Positions 26,514 to 33,874 of a DNA stretch of 64,000 nt are shown in pieces. The translations under genes were made by a program, and so were the position numbers. The notes below the pieces were generated by a model. The model worked only from the letters and a program-made list of their open reading frames with translations. It was not told where the DNA came from and made no database searches. The DNA is from Candidatus Nitrosopumilus sp. (lineage in GTDB: Archaea; Thermoproteota; Nitrososphaeria; Nitrososphaerales; Nitrosopumilaceae): the NCBI GenBank assembly GCA_029864335.1, contig JAOTTS010000009.1, positions 18,883-82,882 on the forward strand. Reading direction: 5' to 3'. The stretch's first letter is position 1, and each line of letters begins with the position of its first letter.

Positions 26514-26636
26514 TTAATTTGAGATTGACTGCTTTGTTAAATGGATATTTGTATTATTTTTTTGTATATCGTTTTCAGAAATTTTAACATCATTAAAACC
26601 AAGTTTTTTCCCATAATCAAAACAGGTTTTCTCCAT
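26514..26636 (-). CDS. Possible 40-residue small protein
   Basis: ATG-to-TAA frame MEKTCFDYGKKLGFNDVKIS then ENDIQKNNTNIHLTKQSISN. The start resembles small helical proteins with a single Cys. No family recognised. It lies in a 500-base gap otherwise without genes. Confidence 0.35.
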   Translation of the reverse strand: MEKTCFDYGKKLGFNDVKISENDIQKNNTNIHLTKQSISN

Positions 26637-26890
26637 ATGAATCTCATATCATAATGTTATTTATGACATTTCAAACAAATCATAACATTTCAAATCTCTT
26701 AGTTATCGTCTATTTTCTCTCACAAATGTGGGACATTTTATTTTCGTTCTTTATCGTTAAAAATAGTGTCCCCTTTCATGAAGGAATTTAGACGGTGTCT
26801 TGAGATTAACGGTATTGTTTGATAATCTTGTATAGGATTATGAAATTCAAATATCATCAGATGATTAATCGATTATTCTCAGAATAAAAA

Positions 26891-27127
26891 TTATTTATGA
26901 AAATCAGATTTATTGAACTTTAACATGTGTTCTTTTATCATTATTTTAGAACCTTTTTTCATATAGTAAGGGATCTTTTTTTCTGAAAATAATCGGACGT
27001 TTATTTTTGCGTTATCTTCTATAGCTTCGTAAATATCTAAATCAAAATTATCTTCATTGATTTGTTTCCATTTATCCTCCAACTCGCAATAAGCAAAATT
27101 GATGTATGTAGTAGTTGGATTAGCCAT
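26891..27127 (-). CDS. Hypothetical 78-residue protein
   Basis: Alternating strands and a short helix (TTTYINFAYCELEDKWKQIN; KINVRLFSEKKIPYYMKKGS), ending in a basic segment. I see no known motif. ATG start, stand-alone. Confidence 0.5.
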   Translation of the reverse strand: MANPTTTYINFAYCELEDKWKQINEDNFDLDIYEAIEDNAKINVRLFSEKKIPYYMKKGSKIMIKEHMLKFNKSDFHK

Positions 27128-27216
27128 AATTATTTGAGTTTTGCATTACCCTTTAATTATTAAGTACAATATCTCTTTTGAGATTAAGAATTGTAGTTAT
27201 ATAGAGGATCATTTCG

Positions 27217-27363
27217 ATGAACAAAAAAGAACGGGTTGAGTTATGGTTACCATGCAACAACTGAACATGTCAATCAAATGGATCAGTAGTTAGTGTATGT
27301 AGTACTGGATCTTTTTGGAATTGCTCATATCTTAGGATAAATTATACAACAATTAGAAATTAG
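27217..27363 (+). pseudogene. Possible small Cys-rich gene with an in-frame TGA
   Basis: From ATG 27217: MNKKERVELWLPCNN, a TGA at 27262, then TCQSNGSVVSVCSTGSFWNC and further sequence to TAG 27363 in the same frame. Cys lie on both sides of the stop. Thaumarchaea are not known to use selenocysteine, so decay is the simplest reading. Confidence 0.25.
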
Positions 27364-27365
27364 AT

Positions 27366-27788
27366 TCATTTAACTACCAATACCTGAATTTTGGATTTGT
27401 GTATTATATAATGAGAAACACTTCCCAAGAAAAACTCCTTGACTGAGCCCATTCCTCTTGCACCAATAACGATCAAGTCAAAGTTTTGTTTTTGAGCCAA
27501 TTTGACAATATAGTCGCCTGGTTTTTGAAACTCTGTAATCTTGGCAGTAAATTTAACTCCGTTTTTTTCTGCAAGTTTTTTAGCTGAATCTAGGAATGTG
27601 TCATCTGCGGTTATCTTTTCAGCATACATCGGTTTCATTCTTCCAAATATTGGAGGAGTTGGCCTTACATACACTGCCTTGATTTCAGCCCCAAGTGGTT
27701 TAGCAAGTGCAATCGCACTGTTCAAACCTTTCATTGAATTTTTAGAACCATCCAGAGGCACAAGAATTTTTTTTATTTGATCTACCAT
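27366..27788 (-). CDS. Universal stress protein, UspA-type
   Basis: A 140-residue USP: IKKILVPLDGSKNSMKGLNS at the start and VIGARGMGSVKEFFLGSVSH near the end, the intact nucleotide-binding loop. The same family as the copies at 324 and 21,230, with most similarity to the one at 324. Probably its own promoter, with 277 bases before the next minus-strand gene. Confidence 0.9.
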   Translation of the reverse strand: MVDQIKKILVPLDGSKNSMKGLNSAIALAKPLGAEIKAVYVRPTPPIFGRMKPMYAEKITADDTFLDSAKKLAEKNGVKFTAKITEFQKPGDYIVKLAQKQNFDLIVIGARGMGSVKEFFLGSVSHYIIHKSKIQVLVVK

Positions 27789-28065
27789 GATTGAACTCGG
27801 ATAATATTATTAAAAGAGATTTTTTTGATTATCAATCTTGGTTTTCATATTTAGCACAGACATATTTTGTTTTTATTTTTTAGAAAAACAAAAAGAGATA
27901 TCACATGGCAGCAAGAAGTAAAATAATGATAGGTCTCAATAAATAATATTACAAAAATAAATGAGAATTTAAACTATAATTAATCAAAATTTTACTTCCC
28001 TATGAGTCACATCAGTAATTATTGTCTGAAATTATGACATCATTTGTTTTAATCAAATATTCTTA

Positions 28066-28269
28066 TTATCTCACCCTAAGTAAATCATGTTCTGCCAGAT
28101 CATCAACTATTAACTGCTCAGCTTTGTTTAATTCTGAGTGGATCTCTGAAATCTTCTGCATTATCACTGGGTAACTTTTTTCCTCCTCAACCATATGTAT
28201 TGCAGCTGCCACATCAGTTTTTACTGCTTGTAGTTTTTCTGCTACTTCTGGCAATTTGTGATGAACCAT
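28066..28269 (-). CDS. CsoR/FrmR-like helical protein lacking the metal cysteines
   Basis: 67 residues with the CsoR-type pattern AAAIHMVEEEKSYPVIMQKI followed by a helix like the family's second core helix (SELNKAEQLIVDDLAEHDLL). CsoR/FrmR repressors sense copper or formaldehyde with a Cys at the position that is Tyr or Pro here, and a second Cys after the L-x-H motif; neither is present. It may be a non-metal relative or only a look-alike helical protein. Stand-alone. Confidence 0.4.
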   Translation of the reverse strand: MVHHKLPEVAEKLQAVKTDVAAAIHMVEEEKSYPVIMQKISEIHSELNKAEQLIVDDLAEHDLLRVR

Positions 28270-28451
28270 AATAAATTTGGCAAAACATTGTATTTAATCC
28301 AGTCATACAATAACATAAAAATTCGTTTAATATGATGACAAAAACTGAATATTGTCAATATTCTTTTAGCAGTTCTGTATCCTCCTTAATCATCTGCTGC
28401 TAGATTTCCCATAAAGTAAGTTTACTACACAAAATCTGATTTTGCTTCAAG

Positions 28452-28649
28452 TTATTTTATAATCCTTAGCTCATAATATTGACAATCAATTGAATTATTT
28501 TGATTTTTGTTGTTATTGGTTCCATTTCGTTTTTCACAATACTTTTCTGCCTTATCCATTGTGGCAAAAACCATAGGCGGTGTCATCATTTTACCATCGT
28601 AACAAGTAGCAATTACAACATAGACGATACGAGTTAGTTTATCTGTCAT
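28452..28649 (-). CDS. Tandem paralog 3 of a 65-residue family
   Basis: 65 residues: YVVIATCYDGKMMTPPMVFA, then a Lys-Cys helix (MDKAEKYCEKRN) and a C-terminal aromatic strand (CQYYELRII). The layout strand-strand-helix(WC/YC)-strand is shared with the two genes upstream. It is the most diverged member. Its ATG overlaps the previous stop (ATGA). Confidence 0.65.
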   Translation of the reverse strand: MTDKLTRIVYVVIATCYDGKMMTPPMVFATMDKAEKYCEKRNGTNNNKNQNNSIDCQYYELRIIK

Positions 28650-28819
28650 TGAAAAAGTTCAACTTCCTTATAGTACCATAATCGTGAAGGCAAGCCTATG
28701 TTTTCATTTTTCTTATCACACCATTTGTCAGCTTTCTTTTTACTAAAGAAAACTGGACCAACATCTTCGGAATTTCCACCAGCCTGTAAGCATACATAAC
28801 ATTTCTGATTGATTGTCAT
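28646..28819 (-). CDS. Tandem paralog 2 of a 65-residue family
   Basis: 57 residues from the ATG that overlaps the upstream stop (an in-frame ATG at 28852 would lie inside the upstream gene). Core: KCYVCLQAGGNSEDVGPVFF, SKKKADKWCDKKNE, LWYYKEVEL. Closest to paralog 1. Linked on both sides by 4-base ATGA overlaps, which indicates translational coupling. Confidence 0.7.
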   Translation of the reverse strand: MTINQKCYVCLQAGGNSEDVGPVFFSKKKADKWCDKKNENIGLPSRLWYYKEVELFQ

Positions 28820-29007
28820 CGTAACTCGATCTCCTTTAGATACCATTCCCATGCAGGACCTAACTTATTGTCTTTGTTTTTCACCTTGCACCATTTCCCC
28901 TCTTCTTTTTTAATCAAAAATGCAGGACCTACATCCATAAATTCGCCATGAGGGGCATTTAGGGCCATATAACATTTTGATGAACTGTTTGTTTTCAAAT
29001 CAAACAC
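28816..29007 (-). CDS. Tandem paralog 1 of a 65-residue family
   Basis: 63 residues from a GTG start: KCYMALNAPHGEFMDVGPAF, LIKKEEGKWCKVKN, WEWYLKEIEL. First of three tandem duplicates with the shared KCY...DVGP.F...KWC.KN pattern. Family and function not recognised; a small alpha/beta domain is likely. Confidence 0.65.
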   Translation of the reverse strand: MFDLKTNSSSKCYMALNAPHGEFMDVGPAFLIKKEEGKWCKVKNKDNKLGPAWEWYLKEIELR

Positions 29008-29058
29008 TCTAATCCTTTTTTTACGTTGTTGTGCAATCCTTGGTGATGCTATATGACA

Positions 29059-29172
29059 TCACTTCCTATATGTCGACATAATACTCTGCTTTTTATTTTC
29101 ATCAAGAAAACCCATAACAGTTTTGGAAAATTTTTTTAGTTCTTCAACAAACTTTTCTATCTCACTATGCAA
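29059..29172 (-). CDS. Coiled-coil small protein with uncertain start
   Basis: The frame ends with HSEIEKFVEELKKFSKTVMG then FLDENKKQSIMSTYRK, a clear coiled coil. The frame stays open and protein-like back to 29316 (DNQKLGYCLNSVTHIGFYSQ), but no ATG or GTG occurs there; TTG 29172 is the only ordinary start and gives 37 residues. Either a rare start codon, a lost start or a frameshift. Confidence 0.4.
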   Translation of the reverse strand: MHSEIEKFVEELKKFSKTVMGFLDENKKQSIMSTYRK

Positions 29173-29290
29173 GCCTTCACTTCTTGAGGCATGTGATTCT
29201 TTTTTGGCAGTCTGCTGTGAGTAAAATCCTATATGTGTTACTGAGTTTAGGCAATATCCTAATTTTTGATTATCATTTTGATTAATTGCT

Positions 29291-29542
29291 TCAATCTCTT
29301 TTGAATTCTTGACCTTTTATTCCCATAACGGTAATTGTTGATATGATGTCAGGTAATTTACGTATCTGCCAAGTAATTGCTTCTCTTAATGCATCTGCTG
29401 AATCTGACACAACTTTGGCAACAATATCATAGGCCCCAAAAGTTCCATGAATCTCTTTAACACACAAAATATTTTTTAGCTCATCAATGATTTCTTCTTC
29501 TTTGCCTAGTATGCAGTTGATGAGAACATATGCCGTAGCCAT
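29291..29542 (-). CDS. Stand-alone RAM (Lrp/AsnC ligand-binding) domain protein
   Basis: 83 residues of the AsnC/Lrp C-terminal sensor domain, without the DNA-binding helix-turn-helix: AYVLINCILGKEEEIIDELK, IHGTFGAYDIVAKVVSDSAD, PDIISTITVMGIKG. Such stand-alone RAM domains oligomerise and bind amino acids or related ligands. It begins 2 bases after the stop of the zinc microprotein gene, so the two form an operon. The same two modules are fused in one protein at 31,604. Confidence 0.88.
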   Translation of the reverse strand: MATAYVLINCILGKEEEIIDELKNILCVKEIHGTFGAYDIVAKVVSDSADALREAITWQIRKLPDIISTITVMGIKGQEFKRD

Positions 29543-29544
29543 TA

Positions 29545-29664
29545 CTATACCAGCTCATATGGGCTGACCCATCCCCCACAAGAACGACAAATCAGCATGC
29601 CATCTTCATCCTCATAGCTTTCAGATCCTGGTGGACATTCACATTTGGATATAACAACATCCAT
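29545..29664 (-). CDS. 39-residue zinc-ribbon microprotein (CxCPP...CxxCGGW)
   Basis: MDVVISKCECPPGSESYEDE then DGMLICRSCGGWVSPYELV. The four Cys and the CGGW end match the microprotein at 16,928. It directly precedes the RAM-domain gene (2-base gap), which suggests that a zinc module works with the RAM sensor. Confidence 0.65.
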   Translation of the reverse strand: MDVVISKCECPPGSESYEDEDGMLICRSCGGWVSPYELV

Positions 29665-29796
29665 GCTTAATTTTATCAATAATAGTTATTATAATACCAA
29701 CATAATTCAAAGTAAAGTTATTTGAAATTATAATAGATTTTTGTACAAATTTTAATAAAAACATGAGAGACAGTTAGTTTGCTTTGCAGACAAATC

Positions 29797-29894
29797 ATGA
29801 GTATAAAATCTGGTCTGAATAACTTGTTCCTGCTTGGTATGACCGTTATGACTTTGGATTCACGGTGGGATTTACAGTTTTGTTGACTAGTTAA
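29797..29894 (+). pseudogene. Possible small membrane protein with one-base frameshift
   Basis: MSIKSGLNNLFLLGMTVMT reads from ATG 29797. One base missing in a T-run would restore FGFTVGFTVLLTS to the TAA at 29892-29894, giving one transmembrane helix. The current frame instead stops at 29886. A stand-alone candidate in a 360-base gap. Confidence 0.3.
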
Positions 29895-30025
29895 ATTACA
29901 GATTTAAATGGAAAAATTCAATTATTTTCAACAGATAGGATTTGTGAAATGCTTGCTTATTTTTAATCATAACACAAACAAGGTTACACTTTTAGTATGA
30001 TCAAGAAGATGTCCATCAATTTGTC

Positions 30026-30592
30026 ATGAATAAAAACCCAAAACTAGAACTTGCTGAAACGTTAGCAAGAAAAAAACACATGGGTCAATTAAGAAAGGAT
30101 GGGATAACTCCTTTCTCAGAACATCTAGAAAGTGTAGTTGATACGTTAAAACAACTAGGGATAAAAGATCAAGAGGTTTTATGCGCCGGATGGCTTCATG
30201 ATTCAATAGAGAATACGGATACTGACTATGATGAGCTAAGTCAGATTTTTGGAAAAACAGTTGCTTTACTTGTTGTATCATTGACAAAAGATAAATCCCT
30301 TCCAAAAAAACAAAGGGAGTTACAATATGTCAAGATTTTAAAAAACTCCCCTCTAGATGCTAAGATGATTAAGCTTTGTGATGTCTCCTCTAACCTTAAT
30401 GCTATTCACAAGTCTGGTCTTTCAAATGAAATGAAGGCAAAAAAGGTAAGGCAGATTAATAATTACCTTGATGTTATTAAAAACGATATATTTGAAAATA
30501 TTTCATGCTATTCAAATGTTGAATCCATACTAACTGGAATAAATAATATCCTATTCCATTACGGGTTGCAACCAGCAAAAGCAAATATCTGA
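30026..30592 (+). CDS. HD-domain phosphohydrolase, MESH1/SpoT-hydrolase-like
   Basis: 188 residues with the RelA/SpoT hydrolase-type HD pattern: ARKKHMGQLRKDGITPFSEH, AGWLHDSIENTDTDYDEL (catalytic His-Asp) and MIKLCDVSSNLNAI (final Asp). There is no synthetase or regulatory domain, so it resembles single-domain MESH1 enzymes that remove pyrophosphate from (p)ppGpp or phosphate from NADPH. The substrate in thaumarchaea is unknown. A PII-like DUF190 gene follows 32 bases later in the same direction. Confidence 0.8.
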   Translation: MNKNPKLELAETLARKKHMGQLRKDGITPFSEHLESVVDTLKQLGIKDQEVLCAGWLHDSIENTDTDYDELSQIFGKTVALLVVSLTKDKSLPKKQRELQYVKILKNSPLDAKMIKLCDVSSNLNAIHKSGLSNEMKAKKVRQINNYLDVIKNDIFENISCYSNVESILTGINNILFHYGLQPAKANI

Positions 30593-30624
30593 TGAATTTG
30601 ATTATAAATTAAGAGTTTGATAAA

Positions 30625-30939
30625 ATGAGACCGATTAAGTGCTGGCAAATAATAATTAGAATGAGAAGAAATGACAAGACGTCTAAAAAACGCACATTTG
30701 AGGTGGTTTTAGATTTCTTAAAAAAGAATAAAATTTCAGGAGCCACTGTCTGGACTGGCGTTGACGGATACGGAAAGAGAGGAGATGCAAAATTAAGGAT
30801 TGAAGGACTTTTGATGAATAACCCATTGTTAATTGAAATAATAGATAAAAGATCAAAACTACAGCCACTGTTGCCGGACATCAAGCAGATTGTGGACGAT
30901 GAGGGTCTTGTTACTTTTAGTGAGGTCAATGCACTTTAA
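30625..30939 (+). CDS. DUF190 PII-like protein
   Basis: 104 residues with the DUF190 core: KKNKISGATVWTGVDGYGKR near residue 36-55, LLIEIIDKRSKLQPLLPDIK, and GLVTFSEV at the end. The fold resembles PII nucleotide sensors, though no ligand is proven. It probably shares a transcript with the HD hydrolase upstream, which would fit nucleotide signalling. Confidence 0.82.
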   Translation: MRPIKCWQIIIRMRRNDKTSKKRTFEVVLDFLKKNKISGATVWTGVDGYGKRGDAKLRIEGLLMNNPLLIEIIDKRSKLQPLLPDIKQIVDDEGLVTFSEVNAL

Positions 30940-31114
30940 ACAGAATTAGTTCCTTTGGAATTGACAGACTGCTTTCCAAATAAAATTAATTGGCATCCTT
31001 CCAAAAATTACTCCTATTCAAAATCTTTACCATTAACACATTCCAAATCATCAAATAGTAGTTTTTTTCTAATTAAAATTTCAAACAAATAACCAATCTA
31101 CAAAAATTACAAAA

Positions 31115-31321
31115 TCAATTGTCCTTTAATTCCACACAAGACATCAATTTTTCTCCTTTAGCCTCCCATATTGTTTGTTCCTCAATTTCATAGAGATAGG
31201 CCTTCTCTATTTCCTCATACTCTCTTTCTTCCTTGCTATGTAATTCTAGTTTCTTTAAGGCTTCAAAGTGATAATCCTCTAAAACTTTTCCATGTTTTGG
31301 ACATTGTATTACCCATGCCAT
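31115..31321 (-). CDS. Hypothetical 68-residue acidic protein
   Basis: Starts MAWVIQCPKHGKVLEDYHFE with a lone C-x2-H, followed by an acidic helix (SKEEREYEEIEKAYLYEIEE) and a late Cys. A Cys-His-Cys metal site is conceivable. Not recognised. Confidence 0.5.
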   Translation of the reverse strand: MAWVIQCPKHGKVLEDYHFEALKKLELHSKEEREYEEIEKAYLYEIEEQTIWEAKGEKLMSCVELKDN

Positions 31322-31466
31322 ATTAACTCAGTTTTATTTGTCCTTTGATAAATATAAGTAATATTTGATTAAAACTATAAATTTATAAAAATATTCATGG
31401 ATATTCTATATTTATTTTAAGAAATACTATAAAATACTTCAAATATAATCTCTATGAATCTATGAT

Positions 31467-31610
31467 ATGGCAATGCTAGAGAAGACACGAAAAAGAGATT
31501 TGGATGATAAAAAAATTGAAAAATTTCATGCAAAGAAAACAAAATTTTATAACAACTATGAAATGATTTTTGAAGAATCTCTCAGAGACGCAATGGGTCA
31601 GGGTTGGTGA
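31467..31610 (+). CDS. 47-residue basic helical protein upstream of the RAM-zinc gene
   Basis: MAMLEKTRKRDLDDKKIEKF then HAKKTKFYNNYEMIFEESLR and DAMGQGW. Strongly charged helix. Its TGA overlaps the alternative starts of the next gene, so the two are likely cotranslated. Family unknown. Confidence 0.5.
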   Translation: MAMLEKTRKRDLDDKKIEKFHAKKTKFYNNYEMIFEESLRDAMGQGW

Positions 31611-32059
31611 CAGTGAAAGAAAATAATCAGAAAATGGTGGGAGCACATATTCTGATAAATTGTGGAATTGATGAAAAAGAAGCACTGCTTGACAGGATAA
31701 GCAATCTTGAAAATGTAGCAGAGATAAATAATGTTTCAGGAAGTTATGGCATAATCACAAAAATTAATGCAAACAATACAAAATCATTAATGACAACTAT
31801 TAGAGATGAGTTAGGTAAGATGATAAACATTGATTCTACAATCACATTGGTTCATACGGATTTACAAAATCCACATAACATGACAGGTAAAATAAATCTG
31901 ATTTCCAATAAAAAGGATAGTCATGATTCTACAGATTATGACTATACATGTTGTGATCAATGTGGTTTGCTGTTACCTCACTGTCATTGTACTTGTCCAT
32001 ATTGTGGAGAAAGAGACCGTTGTGAGTGTGCTCTTTTTGATGCAGCAACAGGTGGATAA
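31604..32059 (+). CDS. RAM domain fused to a C-terminal zinc ribbon
   Basis: 151 residues. Residues 10-90 are a RAM (Lrp/AsnC sensor) domain (GAHILINCGIDEKEALLDRI; GSYGIITKINANNTKSLMTT). Residues 115-145 hold eight closely spaced Cys/His-type ligands (YTCCDQCGLLLPHCHCTCPY, CGERDRCEC). The DNA-binding helix-turn-helix is absent. Starts at TTG 31604, or GTG 31607, which overlaps the stop of the preceding gene. It lies 8 bases before the oxidoreductase beta subunit gene, so it may sense a ligand and control or bind that enzyme. The same modules are separate genes at 29,291/29,545. Confidence 0.8.
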   Translation: MVTVKENNQKMVGAHILINCGIDEKEALLDRISNLENVAEINNVSGSYGIITKINANNTKSLMTTIRDELGKMINIDSTITLVHTDLQNPHNMTGKINLISNKKDSHDSTDYDYTCCDQCGLLLPHCHCTCPYCGERDRCECALFDAATGG

Positions 32060-32067
32060 TAAAATAA

Positions 32068-33036
32068 ATGACACTCAGACTAGCTGACTACAAGACTGAA
32101 GTGCACAATGACTGGTGTCCTGGCTGTGGGGATTTTGGTATTATTAATGCAATTCAAATGGCATTAGCTGAACTACAGATACAAAGAGACAAGTCAGTTG
32201 TTTTTTCTGGAATTGGCTGCTCTGGAAAGACGGCGCATTTTATCAACATTAATGGCATGCATGTGCCACATGGACGACTACTAACATATGCACAAGGTGC
32301 CAAAATAGCAAATCCCAAGCTGACAGTTATTGGTACTGCAGGAGATGGGGATGGATTGGGAATTGGTGCAGGACATTTTGTGGCGGCTGGAAGAAGAAAT
32401 GTGGATATGACATACATGATATATGATAACGGAGTTTATGGGTTAACAAAGGGTCAGGCTTCACCTACGCTGAAGCTGGGTGAACAAACAAAGTCACTTT
32501 CTAATCCCAATCCAAATTATGATGTAAATCCAATTGGGCTAGCAATAGCAAGTGGGTTTACTTTTGTTGCAAGGAGTTACTCTTACAGCATAAAACATCT
32601 TGTCAAAACAATTGTGCGTGCGATTAAACACAAAGGATTAGCACTCATACAGATCTTACAGCCTTGTCCAACATACAATGACATCAATACACGAGATTGG
32701 TATGCAGGTAGTGACAACATAGACGAAACTACAAAAAAACCAATTCCACGTCTTTATGATCTGCAAGAGACAGGATACGACCCAATTGTCCACTACAACT
32801 CGACTGCAGATTTAGATGAGAAACTAACTCAAGCCTTGGTAAAGTCATTAGAATGGGGAGATAAAATTCCAATAGGAATATTTTACAAAAACGAGATTAT
32901 CTCGACTTTTGGTAAGCGAATAAGGGATATTGTTCCAAACTATCTTGAAAACCCACCAGCAATACAAACCATTTCAACAAAAGATGGGAAACCAACAACA
33001 GATATATCTGAAATTCTTAGTTCGCTAAAGGTTTGA
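32068..33036 (+). CDS. korB: 2-oxoacid:ferredoxin oxidoreductase beta subunit, orphan
   Basis: 322 residues of the thiamine-diphosphate subunit: NDWCPGCGDFGIINAIQMAL (cluster Cys pair), VFSGIGCSGKTAHFI, GTAGDGDGLGIGAGHF (ThDP/Mg motif), YDNGVYGLTKGQASPT and ILQPCPTYND. It decarboxylates 2-oxoacids and passes electrons to ferredoxin, together with an alpha/gamma subunit. That partner is normally next door (korA-korB); here none is in the window. The upstream neighbour is the RAM-zinc fusion gene 8 bases away. Probably a second, specialised beta subunit. Confidence 0.9.
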   Translation: MTLRLADYKTEVHNDWCPGCGDFGIINAIQMALAELQIQRDKSVVFSGIGCSGKTAHFININGMHVPHGRLLTYAQGAKIANPKLTVIGTAGDGDGLGIGAGHFVAAGRRNVDMTYMIYDNGVYGLTKGQASPTLKLGEQTKSLSNPNPNYDVNPIGLAIASGFTFVARSYSYSIKHLVKTIVRAIKHKGLALIQILQPCPTYNDINTRDWYAGSDNIDETTKKPIPRLYDLQETGYDPIVHYNSTADLDEKLTQALVKSLEWGDKIPIGIFYKNEIISTFGKRIRDIVPNYLENPPAIQTISTKDGKPTTDISEILSSLKV

Positions 33037-33184
33037 ATGCTAGAAATTAATTGAAAATGATGATTAATATTTTTTAGATGGAAAGTAAATGAAAATACAA
33101 ATTAATTTGAAATTTTCATATTATTAATCGTGTAAGAAATTGTATTCCCTCCTTTTTGTGGCGTTTTATCGATTGTATATTTAT

Positions 33185-33310
33185 CTAGTTTATTTTAAAA
33201 ACTATTTTGGTTTCATTTAAAGATAATTTGCACAATCCTGCATTACATATATCACACACATAGCCATCACTTATTCTCTTACAGCCGCAATTACAAGCAC
33301 ATTGGGACAT
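33185..33310 (-). CDS. 41-residue Cys-rich microprotein
   Basis: MSQCACNCGCKRISDGYVCD then ICNAGLCKLSLNETKIVFKI and N. Seven Cys, most in C-x-C and C-x2-C pairs, enough for one or two zinc or iron-sulfur sites. Clean ATG start. It lies downstream of the small membrane protein on the same strand (20-base gap), so they may be one transcript. Confidence 0.55.
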   Translation of the reverse strand: MSQCACNCGCKRISDGYVCDICNAGLCKLSLNETKIVFKIN

Positions 33311-33330
33311 TCATTATCCCATTTCCTTTT

Positions 33331-33441
33331 TTATTCGAGTGGTTCGGGGTGTCCTTTTCCACGAAGTGCAAAAAGTACTGCTGCAAGTGTAATGGCAACT
33401 CCAATTGCAGCACCGTATGCTGCAAGTCCAGCTTCTGCCAT
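33331..33441 (-). CDS. 36-residue single-helix membrane protein
   Basis: MAEAGLAAYGAAIGVAITLA then AVLFALRGKGHPEPLE: one transmembrane helix with a short basic C-terminal tail. Such tiny subunits accompany membrane complexes, but no partner gene is adjacent. ATG start, TAA stop. Confidence 0.6.
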   Translation of the reverse strand: MAEAGLAAYGAAIGVAITLAAVLFALRGKGHPEPLE

Positions 33442-33581
33442 GAAATAGTTAATGCAAAATTAACAATAAACATAACTGTATCAAAATGAACAATTTGTTT
33501 AATTTGATATTGTAAAACCTGACAAGTTTTCATTATTGTGATGCTCTACTTTATTGAAGATGTAACCATATTAATTTCAGA

Positions 33582-33740
33582 TTGAATATCTATGATACAA
33601 AATCCATCTCATGTGCAATCTGTGGACAAACAATTGGTGAAGTTGATTATGATGCAGAGATTATTCGTCCAAAATGTGGCCAATGCTCAAATCCTACTCC
33701 TCACGTTAAAGACAAAATGCCTTATTTGATTTCTCACTAG
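33582..33740 (+). CDS. 52-residue zinc-ribbon protein
   Basis: From TTG 33582: MNIYDTKSISCAICGQTIGE, VDYDAEIIRPKCGQCSNPTP, ending HVKDKMPYLISH. Two C-x2-C knuckles (CAIC, CGQC) form a classic zinc ribbon. Single gene upstream of the candidate RNA at 33,785. Confidence 0.55.
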   Translation: MNIYDTKSISCAICGQTIGEVDYDAEIIRPKCGQCSNPTPHVKDKMPYLISH

Positions 33741-33784
33741 TCTTCCAACTCATGTTTACAAATACCATAACAAGATAATTAAAT

Positions 33785-33874
33785 GGCGTAACCCCATTTT
33801 TGCAGAACGCTGAGAGATTACCTCTCTTGCCAGGTCAAAGACCTGTTTACCATTTTTGTTCTGTGTGTTACGCC
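33785..33874 (+). ncRNA. Candidate structured RNA (90 nt) with four stems
   Basis: A perfect 8-bp closing stem GGCGTAAC/GTTACGCC encloses CAGAAC/GTTCTG (33803-33808 with 33858-33863). That in turn holds two perfect hairpins: GAGAG/CTCTC (33812-33816 with 33822-33826) and CAGGTC/GACCTG with an AAA loop (33831-33845). A box A-like TTTACAAAT is about 28 bases upstream, at the right distance for a start at the first base of the structure. A further hairpin, GATGTC/GACATC, follows at about 33,893-33,908. No coding frame runs through it, and it does not match tRNA, 5S or SRP RNA. Confidence 0.5.

Noticed and set aside
27262..27264. In-frame TGA as selenocysteine
   Set aside because: No SECIS-like hairpin was found and thaumarchaea are not known to use selenocysteine.
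33291..33533. 80-codon minus-strand frame
   Set aside because: Shadow of the single-helix membrane protein frame at 33,331; the shorter frame has the natural composition.
33808..33850. CTGAGA inside the 33,785 element as a TPP riboswitch
   Set aside because: Only the hexamer matches. The ACCTGATCTGG segment and the TPP junctions are absent, and no thiamine gene follows.
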